This document shows, piece by piece, positions 1 to 8,035 of a DNA stretch of 64,000 nt; the first letter of the stretch is position 1; each line of letters opens with the position of its first letter. Location: contig JAFLBK010000001.1 in the NCBI GenBank assembly GCA_017303335.1, positions 1,431,001 to 1,495,000 on the forward strand, in the 5' to 3' direction. A model generated the notes under the pieces. That model was not told where the DNA came from and did no database searches. It worked only from the letters and a program-made list of their open reading frames with translations. This DNA comes from Chitinophagales bacterium. Lineage in GTDB: Bacteria; Bacteroidota; Bacteroidia; Chitinophagales; Chitinophagaceae. The position numbers and the translations under genes were made by a program.

Positions 1-426
1 GCCTTTCAGCTGGCGTTGCGGGAGTACATCGGCACACTGGCGCTGGATGAACTGCTGGATAAGAAAGAATCCATCAGCGCCTACATCCTGGAAGCGGTGA
101 AGGCCGATGCCGGAGCGCTGGGTGTGGAACTGAATGGTTTCGGTATCCGCGACATCATCCTGCCGGGCGATGTGAAAGATATCATGAGCAAAGTGCTGGT
201 TGCTGAAAAAACCGCACAGGCCAACAGCATCATGCGCCGGGAAGAGACTGCCAGCACCCGAAGCCTGTTGAACACCGCCAAACTGATGGAAGACAACGCG
301 ATGTTGTGGAAACTGAAAGAGATGGAATACGTGGAGAAGATCGCGGATAAGATCGGTGAGATTACCGTAAACGGCAACAGCGCTCTCGTGGATCAGCTGA
401 AACAGATCTTTGCGACACAGAAATAG
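1..426 (+). CDS. SPFH/band 7 (slipin/prohibitin-like) protein, C-terminal part
   Basis: The reading frame is open from the first base, so the 5' end lies outside the window; about 141 residues remain. The visible part has the end of a band 7 domain (a GFGIRDIILPGD stretch) followed by an Ala/Glu-rich helix (VAEKTAQANSIMRREETASTRS) typical of the coiled coil that drives oligomerisation in slipins and prohibitins. Such proteins form membrane-associated rings that organise lipid microdomains or regulate proteases. The family is clear but its specific role cannot be told from this fragment. A strong hairpin follows the stop codon, so it ends its own transcript. Confidence 0.8.
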   Translation, partial: AFQLALREYIGTLALDELLDKKESISAYILEAVKADAGALGVELNGFGIRDIILPGDVKDIMSKVLVAEKTAQANSIMRREETASTRSLLNTAKLMEDNAMLWKLKEMEYVEKIADKIGEITVNGNSALVDQLKQIFATQK

Positions 427-430
427 AAAT

Positions 431-470
431 AAGTTAGGCTGCAAGCAAATTGTAGCCTAACTTTTAAAAA
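431..470 (+). terminator. Rho-independent terminator after the SPFH gene
   Basis: A perfect 10-bp stem (AAGTTAGGCT at 431-440 with AGCCTAACTT at 454-463) has a 13-nt loop. It lies between the SPFH stop and the rtcB start. The tail is a weak mixed T/A run, so termination is likely but not certain. Confidence 0.6.
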
Positions 471-477
471 CGAATTT

Positions 478-1926
478 ATGAGCAAATTAAAACTGGAAGG
501 AAAAGAACTGCGGGCTGTCGGCTTCCCGGAAGGACCGGTGATCAGCGTAGCCATGCAGGTAATGGAAAAGCACTACAAGCATCGTACAAAAGACGAAGTG
601 TTTTCGGTGCTGAAAGAAATACTGGAATCGCCGCAGGATTATACGGCTGATGAAATCCTGGGGCCCATCGCGAAGCAATTGCTTCCGAAGGAGCCGGCCG
701 AAGGCGCTGAAATATCCCTGAATCAAACGGGTATTCCGTTCAATGTGTTCGGACAGGAGCATATCGAGGAAGGAGCCATGCACCAGATGTACCAGGCGGC
801 CAAACTGCCCATCAGCGTAGCCGGGGCTCTTATGCCCGATGCGCACAGCGGTTATGGGTTGCCGATCGGGGGCGTACTGGCCACCGACAACGCGGTGATT
901 CCGTACGGTGTGGGCGTGGATATCGGTTGCCGCATGTGCCTGAGTGTATTCGACATCGACCCGAAAGAACTTACACAGCGGGATACGTTCTTCGCCCGCG
1001 AACTGGGCGAAGCAACCCTCTTCGGCAGCGGCGCCCAATTCAAACAGGCATCCGATCACGAAGTAATGGAACACGAACTGTTTTACCAGCTTCCCTTGCT
1101 GAAGAACCTGCACGGCCGTGCCTGGAAACAACTGGGTTCATCCGGCTCGGGAAATCATTTTGCAGAGTTCGGAGTTATTGAGATTAAAGAACAGGATCCT
1201 GTGCTGGGAATTGAAGCCGGCAATTACGTTGGCTTTCTCACACACTCGGGCTCAAGGGCCCTGGGTGCCAGCATCGCCAACCACTACACCAAACTCGCGA
1301 TCAGTAAACGCCGCCTGCCGCAGGAAGCAAAAAACCTGGCCTGGCTGTCGCTGGAGGAAGAAGCGGGTGTTGAATACTGGAATGCCATGAACCTGGCAGG
1401 CGATTATGCCAGCGCCTGTCATCACATCATACACGGTAAGATAGCCAAACAACTCGGGCGCAAACCGATGAAGATGGTGGAAAACCACCACAACTTCGCC
1501 TGGAAAGAAACCTGGGAAGGAAGAGAAGTGATCGTTCACCGCAAAGGCGCAACGCCTGCCGGAAAGGATGTGCTCGGTATCATACCGGGAAGTATGACAG
1601 CGCCGGGCTTCATCGTAAAAGGAAAGGGTGAAACAGCATCCGTGAATTCCGCTTCGCATGGAGCGGGAAGAAAGATGAGCCGCACCAGGGCCATGCAGAC
1701 AGTAACCGACAAGCAAATGAAAGACGAACTGAACAAGCATGCTGTAAAACTGATGGGCGGCGGACTTGATGAATCTCCCTTCGCGTATAAGAATATAGAG
1801 GTGGTGATGCAGAGCCAGCACGCGTTGGTGGATATAGCAGGAAAGTTTATCCCCAAGATCGTGAAGATGGATGGAGCGCAGCACAAAAGCTGGCGTTCAA
1901 AAAAAGAAGAAGTAACGGGTGAGTAA
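478..1926 (+). CDS. rtcB: RtcB family RNA-splicing ligase
   Basis: Predicted 482-residue RtcB, a Mn2+/GTP-dependent ligase that joins RNA 2',3'-cyclic phosphate or 3'-phosphate ends to 5'-OH ends. Visible signatures are the PDAHSGYGLPIGG metal-binding stretch, VDIGCR (D148, C151), the HHNFAWKE segment and NSASHGAGRKMSR, in which H394 should be the guanylylated histidine. Length matches the family. No archease or Rtc regulator is adjacent, so its use here (tRNA repair or stress RNA repair) is not shown by context. It lies between two terminators and appears monocistronic. Confidence 0.95.
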   Translation: MSKLKLEGKELRAVGFPEGPVISVAMQVMEKHYKHRTKDEVFSVLKEILESPQDYTADEILGPIAKQLLPKEPAEGAEISLNQTGIPFNVFGQEHIEEGAMHQMYQAAKLPISVAGALMPDAHSGYGLPIGGVLATDNAVIPYGVGVDIGCRMCLSVFDIDPKELTQRDTFFARELGEATLFGSGAQFKQASDHEVMEHELFYQLPLLKNLHGRAWKQLGSSGSGNHFAEFGVIEIKEQDPVLGIEAGNYVGFLTHSGSRALGASIANHYTKLAISKRRLPQEAKNLAWLSLEEEAGVEYWNAMNLAGDYASACHHIIHGKIAKQLGRKPMKMVENHHNFAWKETWEGREVIVHRKGATPAGKDVLGIIPGSMTAPGFIVKGKGETASVNSASHGAGRKMSRTRAMQTVTDKQMKDELNKHAVKLMGGGLDESPFAYKNIEVVMQSQHALVDIAGKFIPKIVKMDGAQHKSWRSKKEEVTGE

Positions 1927-1947
1927 CAAAACAACAGGCTGTCAGCG

Positions 1948-1980
1948 ATCCCGGATCATTCATCGATCCGGGATTTTTTA
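1948..1980 (+). terminator. Rho-independent terminator after rtcB
   Basis: Perfect 10-bp stem (ATCCCGGATC at 1948-1957 and GATCCGGGAT at 1965-1974), 7-nt loop, then a run of T. Confidence 0.85.
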
Positions 1981-2015
1981 TGTAATGCATTTTAAGAAAG
2001 CATCCTGTTGCGAAA

Positions 2016-5000
2016 ATGCTTATGAGGAAATTATTTTTTCTTGCGGCTACGGTAACAGCATTTGTACTTCCCGCATATTCCCAGCAACAGCAACGATTAT
2101 TCGACCAGCAGGTTCAACTGCGAACCTGTAATATTTCTATACGTGCAAATCCCTTCATCGCTACAACCGAAGTGGAAATGGAATTTTATAACGAACGCGA
2201 CCAGGAAGTGGAAGCCTTGCAGTATTTCCATCTCAACCGGGGCCAGGTGATCACCGATTTTCAACTGGAGCTGAACGGCAAATACCGGGAAGGCAGTATT
2301 GAAGAGCGATGGAAAGCCTTGCGTGCGTACAGCGCCGTGGTTGGGAAACGGATCGACCCCGCCCTGTTGCAGATGGACTGGCAGAATCATTACAGGCTGA
2401 ACATCTACCCCGTGCCCGCCAAAAGCAGCCGTAAGGTTAAGTTTACCATTGAACAGGTGATGAAGGCGGAAGATCAGAAGCTGGTATACAGTCTGCCGCT
2501 TGAACTGCATAAGCTGGTTGAGCATTTTAGTCTGCGCATCCACGTGGATCAACCGGCATCGATACCCGCTATCCGGCGGGGATTGCTCGAAGGAAAATCC
2601 TTTGATATGCGGGAGGGTATGGCAAGCCTGCAGGTGGATGATACCGCCTTGAAACTCGATAAGCCCATTGAATTTTTCATCAATCGCTTTTCGAACCTCC
2701 CGCAATATTGCATTTCTGCGTCGGGAGGCAAAACAAATTTTCTCATGCGTTTCTGGCCAGCGGCCGATCGCTACTACGCGTCGAAGATCAAAACACTGAA
2801 CGTGTATTGGGATGTTTCTTTGTCGGGCCGCAACCGCAACCTGGATAAAGAACTCGAGTTCCTCGGAAAATACATTGAGCGGAACCAGGTGCAAACCACC
2901 CGGATATTCCTCTTCAACCACCAGTTGCAGGGCCTGTTTACGCTCGACAGCAACCGGGCCACGTTCGAACAGGTACGCCATTATCTCCGTAACTATTCCT
3001 ACGCCGGTGCCACGCAGTTCGGGCAACTTGATTTCAAGAATTCCACGGCCGACGCGATACTCCTGTTCTCGGATGGTGTACAGTCGTACGGCAGGCATTT
3101 CAGCAATACCGGGTCGGTTCCCGTTTATGTTGTCAATTCGGTATACCACTATGGCTATTACGAAGGCGTGAAAGCGTTTGTCGGTCAATCGGGCGGCCGC
3201 GTCATCGACCTCGTGAACTACACAGCCGACCAGGCAGTTGCTGTAACGGATACCGCTGAAAATTTCCTGTACCGGTATACACCGGCAGGCATTCAGCTCT
3301 TCAACACATTTCCGGCACGGCTCGGACAAGAGATTTTTCTCACCGGAACAGTCAAGGGCGCCCGGGAGGTCGAACTGGTATATGGTAACAGCGCCCGTAC
3401 AGTAAAGACGGAAGTGTATGCATTCCCGGAAGCGGGCTGGTGCGACAGTACTGTTTTCGATAAACTGCGGATGCTGCGTACATACGACTCCCTGATGTAC
3501 CAGGCGGGCAATCATTACTATCAATGGCAGATGCTCGTGGAGTTTGGGCTTTCGGAACGCGTGGTTACACCCCAGACCGCTTTCCTGGTGCTGGAGCGTA
3601 TCGAGGATTATATTCAATACAATATTGCGCCGCCTGCCGAACTCAGGGAGAAATGCGCCGAGATGAATTATGTGTACCGGCCCGAGTTCCGCATCAGGGC
3701 GGTGCGTGAATTTAAAGAACGGGATATGATGGCACAGGTGGTGCGCATGTACAACAACCGGATCCGGTGGTGGGATAAAAATGAAACACACATCGACCTG
3801 GATGCACCCGTTGTTACACCCGTGGAAACAGTTGCCGCAACCCAGGCCGGTACTTCGCGAAGCTCCACCAACAGCAACAGCGAGGCGTACATGAATCCAC
3901 GAAGCACTGGCAGTGATCTGAAGGAAGTAGTGGTAACAAGCGCTTTTGGAATCCGGCGTTCTGCCCGCAGCACATCTACTTCGGTACAAGTGCTGACGGC
4001 CGAACAGGTGAATACGATCCGGCAAAGCAATGTGGCGAATGCGCTGGCAGGCAAGGTCGCGGGGGCGCAGGTACGAAGTCAGTCTTTGGCTAAACTTGGC
4101 GCCGAATCAATCATCCGGCTTCGCGGCGAGAACGGGTTGGGCGTAGGCGGCGGCGCTTTGTATGTGATGGATGGAACGATCATGCCTAGTGGGGCCGACA
4201 TTAACCCGGATGACGTGGAGGATTATACGATTCTGCAGGGCCCCGCGGCCAGCGCCTTGTTTGGCCCGGATGGTTCCAACGGTGCGGTGCTCATCACAAC
4301 GAAGCGGGCAAGAAAGGGATATCCCTATGGTTATTACACGGCGGGTACCTATAAACTCAGCAGGATGCCCGACGTGGATTATTTGGTTGCGATGGAAGAA
4401 GCTTCGCCGATCGATCAATGGGATACCTTCCTCGAACTTGAAAAAGAATATGGGAATACAGCAGGGTTTTATTTTGCCATGGCCGACTTCTTCTTCCGGG
4501 CAGGAAAAAAACAAAAGGCCGGGGAATTAATGATCACGGCCCTTGAATTGGGTGCGGGAAGCCAGGCCGGATTAAAGCTCGCCGCGTATCTCTATGAGAA
4601 GTGGAACGATTACGACGCCGCGATCGCTATATACAAATCGATCCTGGAGGAAGACGGAGCCAACCTGCTTGCCTCACGCGACCTGGCCCTGGCCTACTTC
4701 GTAAAAGGAGCGTTTGAAAAAGCGGTACGAACCTATTACGATATCATCATGTACCCTGTTGCCGACAACCCGGAAGACCTGCTCATAAAGGAAAATGCGC
4801 TGGCGGAGATGAACGCCATCCTTGTCATGCACGGAAATAAGATCAACACAGCCTATATAAACCCGAACCTGATTCGTGTTACGCCTTCCGATCTCCGCAT
4901 CACGGTACACAGCAACACGCGGTACGTAAGCAATGCCCGTTTTGTGGAACCCGGCGGAACCGAGTGCGGATCGGGGAAAAACAGCACGCAGGCCGGAGGC

Positions 5001-5261
5001 AGGTTTGCAGGCCCATCAAACAGTAACCGCTATTCCTGGACGTACAATAACCTGCTTTATGAGTATACCATTCGAAAAGCGGTAAAAGGATCGTACGCCA
5101 TCCGTGTTGAGCTGACGGGATGGTATGGCTACACGGTTCCCGCTTTTGTGAAAATTATCGCGTTCCGGAATTTTCAGCAAAAGGATATGAAGCTGGAAGT
5201 GAAATTGATTGACCTGGAGAATCAATACGGGGATATCGAACTTGATGATGTACGATGGTAA
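2016..5261 (+). CDS. VIT / vWA-like / TonB-plug / TPR fusion protein (exported)
   Basis: A 1081-residue protein with a signal peptide (cleavage near AYSQ). An ATG at 2022 is an equally good start. Residues about 20-150 look like a VIT (vault inter-alpha-trypsin) domain. About 260-400 look like a von Willebrand A fold with a DxSxS MIDAS motif (DVSLS, D266). About 635-770 form a SusC/RagA-type plug (EVVVTSAFGI, ALAGKVAGAQV, LYVMDG, GPAASALFGPDGSNGAVLITT). About 800-920 look like TPR helices. The C-terminus resembles DUF2135. There is no beta-barrel, so it is not a transporter. The plug may act as a protein-interaction module. Function is unknown; it probably acts in the periplasm or at the outer membrane. 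Confidence 0.75.
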   Translation: MLMRKLFFLAATVTAFVLPAYSQQQQRLFDQQVQLRTCNISIRANPFIATTEVEMEFYNERDQEVEALQYFHLNRGQVITDFQLELNGKYREGSIEERWKALRAYSAVVGKRIDPALLQMDWQNHYRLNIYPVPAKSSRKVKFTIEQVMKAEDQKLVYSLPLELHKLVEHFSLRIHVDQPASIPAIRRGLLEGKSFDMREGMASLQVDDTALKLDKPIEFFINRFSNLPQYCISASGGKTNFLMRFWPAADRYYASKIKTLNVYWDVSLSGRNRNLDKELEFLGKYIERNQVQTTRIFLFNHQLQGLFTLDSNRATFEQVRHYLRNYSYAGATQFGQLDFKNSTADAILLFSDGVQSYGRHFSNTGSVPVYVVNSVYHYGYYEGVKAFVGQSGGRVIDLVNYTADQAVAVTDTAENFLYRYTPAGIQLFNTFPARLGQEIFLTGTVKGAREVELVYGNSARTVKTEVYAFPEAGWCDSTVFDKLRMLRTYDSLMYQAGNHYYQWQMLVEFGLSERVVTPQTAFLVLERIEDYIQYNIAPPAELREKCAEMNYVYRPEFRIRAVREFKERDMMAQVVRMYNNRIRWWDKNETHIDLDAPVVTPVETVAATQAGTSRSSTNSNSEAYMNPRSTGSDLKEVVVTSAFGIRRSARSTSTSVQVLTAEQVNTIRQSNVANALAGKVAGAQVRSQSLAKLGAESIIRLRGENGLGVGGGALYVMDGTIMPSGADINPDDVEDYTILQGPAASALFGPDGSNGAVLITTKRARKGYPYGYYTAGTYKLSRMPDVDYLVAMEEASPIDQWDTFLELEKEYGNTAGFYFAMADFFFRAGKKQKAGELMITALELGAGSQAGLKLAAYLYEKWNDYDAAIAIYKSILEEDGANLLASRDLALAYFVKGAFEKAVRTYYDIIMYPVADNPEDLLIKENALAEMNAILVMHGNKINTAYINPNLIRVTPSDLRITVHSNTRYVSNARFVEPGGTECGSGKNSTQAGGRFAGPSNSNRYSWTYNNLLYEYTIRKAVKGSYAIRVELTGWYGYTVPAFVKIIAFRNFQQKDMKLEVKLIDLENQYGDIELDDVRW

Positions 5262-5281
5262 CCAGGATCCCATGAAGACAG

Positions 5282-5309
5282 AACTCCGGCCCCAAACCGG
5301 AGTTTTTTT
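5282..5309 (+). terminator. Rho-independent terminator after the VIT/plug gene
   Basis: 8-bp stem AACTCCGG (5282-5289) with CCGGAGTT (5297-5304) followed by seven T. Confidence 0.85.
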
Positions 5310-5373
5310 ATGGCCGGCCTCCTCCCGCATCTCTGGTATAAATAGTCTATTTTTACCCGGGTAAACAGGTACA

Positions 5374-6837
5374 ATGCAACAGAACATCGAGCGTATCCGG
5401 CAATTGTTTTCTACATGCTTTCAGGAGCCGATCAACGGCCTGGATAAACTGCCCCAGGCAGGCAGCGAGCGTCATTATTTCCGCATACACACAGCGAACA
5501 AAACCTATATCGCCACCTATGGGGAGAACCTGAAGGAGAATGAAACCTTTATTTACTTCTCCGGGCATTTCAAAAAGAAAGGACTGGCCGTTCCGGATAT
5601 ATACTGCATCAACAAGGATAAGAATATATATATACAGGAGGATTTCGGCGATGTTTCATTGCTGAGCCGGCTGGAAACAGAGGGTTTTACGGATGCGGTG
5701 TATGAACTCTATAAACAGAGTCTGACCGAACTGGCCCGCCTTCAGGTAGAAGGGCATGAAGACCTGAACTATAAAAAATGCCTGACCAATTCCTCGTTCG
5801 GCAAACAAGCCATCCTGGCCGACCTGCTCTATTTCAAGTATTATTTTCTCGATGCCCTGCGCCGGCCTTACGACAAGCAGAAACTGCTGGAGGATTTTGA
5901 GGCGCTGAGCAACTACCTGTCGCATACCGAATACAAGTATTTCATGTTCCGCGATTTTCAAAGCCGGAACATCATGATCACGCCCGACAATAACGTTCAT
6001 TTCATCGACTACCAGGGCGGTATGAAAGGCGCTCCGCAATACGACGCGGCTTCCCTGCTCTGGCAGGCCCGGGCAAATCTCCGGGATGATTGGAAACAAG
6101 GCCTGCTCGAACATTACATGAACGCGTTTGAGCAAACGGTTGGCGAGTCGATCGACCGGGATACTTTCCGCAGCCAGTACAATGGTTACGTGTTGATACG
6201 CCTCTTACAGGTGCTGGGGGCCTATGGCTTCCGCGGCCTGTTCGAACGCAAGGCCCAGTTTCTTACCAGCATTCCGCTGGCGCTGAGCAACCTGAAATGG
6301 TTCTTCAACAATCAAACCATGGGCATCGCGGTACCCGAATTCAAAAAAGTACTGGAGATCTGTGTAAGCAATGAAGTGATCGATCAGTTCACACCGGTAC
6401 AGGCAACGGCCGATACCCCATTGGTGGTTACAATCAACAGCTTCTCCTACAAAAAAGGTATACCGCCCGATGCAACGGAGAATGGCGGTGGCTATGTGTT
6501 CGACATGCGGGGTATCCTGAACCCCGGCCGGATCGAACAGTATAAAACATTGAGTGGCCAGGACAAGGCGGTGAAGGATTTCCTGGAACAGCAAACCGAA
6601 ATGCTTACTTTCCTTAACGGGGTATATAGTATCGTGGATATTTCTGTTACGGACTATATCAAACGCAGCTTCGCCAGCCTCATGATCAACTTTGGCTGTA
6701 CCGGCGGGCAGCACCGCAGCGTATACGCAGCCGACGCACTGGCCAGGCACCTGCGCAATAAATTCAACGTGAAAGTGAACCTGAATCATACCAACAGGGA
6801 GAACTGGGTAAAACAACAGAATTCAGGTAAGGATTAG
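5374..6837 (+). CDS. AmgK-like aminoglycoside-phosphotransferase-fold kinase fused to a RapZ C-terminal domain
   Basis: 487 residues in two parts. The first 300 or so have an APH/choline-kinase fold with catalytic FRDFQSRN (D194, N199) and metal-binding DYQGG (D212), as in AmgK, the anomeric kinase for MurNAc and GlcNAc in peptidoglycan recycling. Residues about 365-485 match the C-terminal domain of RapZ, including GCTGGQHRSV (from G441). The P-loop ATPase half of RapZ is absent. A MurU-like gene lies downstream, so the two would convert MurNAc to UDP-MurNAc. RapZ senses glucosamine-6-phosphate in enterobacteria; here the domain may sense an amino sugar, which is inference. A TATTTTTA -7 element lies at 5348-5355. 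Confidence 0.85.
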   Translation: MQQNIERIRQLFSTCFQEPINGLDKLPQAGSERHYFRIHTANKTYIATYGENLKENETFIYFSGHFKKKGLAVPDIYCINKDKNIYIQEDFGDVSLLSRLETEGFTDAVYELYKQSLTELARLQVEGHEDLNYKKCLTNSSFGKQAILADLLYFKYYFLDALRRPYDKQKLLEDFEALSNYLSHTEYKYFMFRDFQSRNIMITPDNNVHFIDYQGGMKGAPQYDAASLLWQARANLRDDWKQGLLEHYMNAFEQTVGESIDRDTFRSQYNGYVLIRLLQVLGAYGFRGLFERKAQFLTSIPLALSNLKWFFNNQTMGIAVPEFKKVLEICVSNEVIDQFTPVQATADTPLVVTINSFSYKKGIPPDATENGGGYVFDMRGILNPGRIEQYKTLSGQDKAVKDFLEQQTEMLTFLNGVYSIVDISVTDYIKRSFASLMINFGCTGGQHRSVYAADALARHLRNKFNVKVNLNHTNRENWVKQQNSGKD

Positions 6838-6860
6838 TTTTAAATTCGGAAGCGATAATA

Positions 6861-6885
6861 GTGGTTCATGGATCATAGTTCATGG
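6861..6885 (+). repeat. Short GGTTCATGG-type repeats upstream of the four-helix gene
   Basis: GTGGTTCAT (6861-6869) and AGTTCATGG (6877-6885) are near inverse copies of the ATGAACCAT repeats found downstream of the four-helix gene. The gene is therefore bracketed by short inverted repeats. Confidence 0.6.
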
Positions 6886-6909
6886 ATAATTGCAAACTAA
6901 AACAGCCTC

Positions 6910-7263
6910 ATGTCATTCCGGTTTGAAACATTAAAAGTATGGCAGATAGCTTTGCGTTTAAGTAATGAGACCCATATATTGGTAAAATCATTCCCGCGTG
7001 ATGAGTTATTTAGTCTGTCTTCTCAGATGAAGCGTGCGGCTGATTCTGTGGTATTGAATATAGCTGAAGGAAGTACCGGGCAGTCAAAACCGGAATTTAA
7101 ACGGTTTCTTGGGATAGCATTGAGATCGGCAATAGAAGTAGTGGCCTGTTTGTTTATTTCCAGGGCACGGAAATACATGCAGGAAGATGTTTTTGTAACC
7201 TACTATAAAGAGTATGAGCTGCTGTGTAAAATGATTACAAAGCTTCGGTCTTCGCTACCATGA
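6910..7263 (+). CDS. Four-helix bundle protein (23S rRNA intervening-sequence / bAvd-like family)
   Basis: 117 residues with the family pattern FETLKVWQIALRL, LSSQMKRAADSVVLNIAEGS and EFKRFLGIALRSAIEVVACL. Relatives are encoded inside 23S rRNA intervening sequences or resemble the Avd accessory protein of diversity-generating retroelements, but many are stand-alone with unknown function, as here. It sits between an AmgK-like and a MurU-like gene that would otherwise be neighbours. Short repeats border it on both sides, and its stop codon falls within a repeat unit. This suggests insertion as a small mobile cassette. No reverse transcriptase is nearby. Confidence 0.85.
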   Translation: MSFRFETLKVWQIALRLSNETHILVKSFPRDELFSLSSQMKRAADSVVLNIAEGSTGQSKPEFKRFLGIALRSAIEVVACLFISRARKYMQEDVFVTYYKEYELLCKMITKLRSSLP

Positions 7264-7303
7264 ACCATTTGCTATGAACCATAACCCATCAACCATGAAC
7301 CAT
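7260..7303 (+). repeat. Three copies of ATGAACCAT downstream of the four-helix gene
   Basis: Copies at 7260-7268, 7274-7282 and 7295-7303, with related ATCAACC spacers. The first supplies the stop codon of the four-helix gene. The second and third supply in-frame ATGs for the following nucleotidyltransferase. Confidence 0.8.
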
Positions 7304-8035
7304 CAGCTATCAACCGGCCTTCGTGCTATGATCTTCGCCGCCGGATTGGGCACCCGTTTCAAGCCCTGGACCGATAAACATCCCAAAGCCCTGGCATTGG
7401 TTAATGGAAAATCCCTGCTTCAGCGCAACATCGAATACCTGCAGCAATACGGTATCAGGGATGTGGTGGTGAACGTGCATCATTATGCCGACCAGATCAT
7501 CGACGCGGTGGAAACGAACAAGGGCTGGGGAAGTAGGGTGCTCATCAGCGATGAAACCGACGCTGTGCTTGAAACAGGCGGTGGCCTGCTCAAGGCCAGG
7601 CCTTTGCTGGAAGGTAAAGATCCCTTCATCACCCTCAATGTAGATATCCTTACCAACCTCAACCTTGATAAGCTGCTGGAATTTCATACGAAACACAAAC
7701 CGCTGATCTCCTTCGGCGTTACCAGCAGGCAAACATCCCGCTATTTCCTGTTCGACGCGGATGACCGGCTTTGTGGCTGGCGCAATGTCAAAACGGGTGA
7801 AGAGAAAATATCCATCAATAAACCAGGTCTTACACAAAAAGCTTACAGCTGCGTGGTGCTCTTTCAACCCGAAGTATTCGGGCTCATCCGGCAACAGGGT
7901 AAATTCTCGCTTACGGAAACCTATCTCGACCTGGCAAAGGATTACCCGATCCTGGGTTACGATCACAGCGGCGATAAACTGGTGGATGTGGGAAAACCCG
8001 AAAGTGTGGCGGTGGCGGAAGCGCAGTTTGCCTGA
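7274..8035 (+). CDS. MurU-like sugar-1-phosphate nucleotidyltransferase
   Basis: Up to 253 residues; the conserved domain begins at AMIFAAGLGTRFKPWT with KHPKAL soon after, the nucleotide-binding signature of the NTP_transferase family. Following the AmgK-like kinase, the best fit is N-acetylmuramate-1-phosphate uridylyltransferase of cell-wall recycling; a glucose or mannose-1-phosphate enzyme is a less likely alternative. Possible starts are ATG 7274, 7295 and 7328. The first two come from the ATGAACCAT repeats and only 7328 lies at the natural domain edge. The gene ends back to back with the convergent barrel gene. Confidence 0.8.
   Translation: MNHNPSTMNHQLSTGLRAMIFAAGLGTRFKPWTDKHPKALALVNGKSLLQRNIEYLQQYGIRDVVVNVHHYADQIIDAVETNKGWGSRVLISDETDAVLETGGGLLKARPLLEGKDPFITLNVDILTNLNLDKLLEFHTKHKPLISFGVTSRQTSRYFLFDADDRLCGWRNVKTGEEKISINKPGLTQKAYSCVVLFQPEVFGLIRQQGKFSLTETYLDLAKDYPILGYDHSGDKLVDVGKPESVAVAEAQFA

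Noticed and set aside
2097..4025. Long minus-strand open frame (642 codons)
   Set aside because: It lies antisense to the VIT/plug gene, shows no protein family features, and is rich in Cys, His and Arg as expected from a shadow of a GC-rich coding strand.
6910..7263. Diversity-generating retroelement
   Set aside because: The bAvd-like protein has no reverse transcriptase, template repeat or variable repeat in the vicinity.
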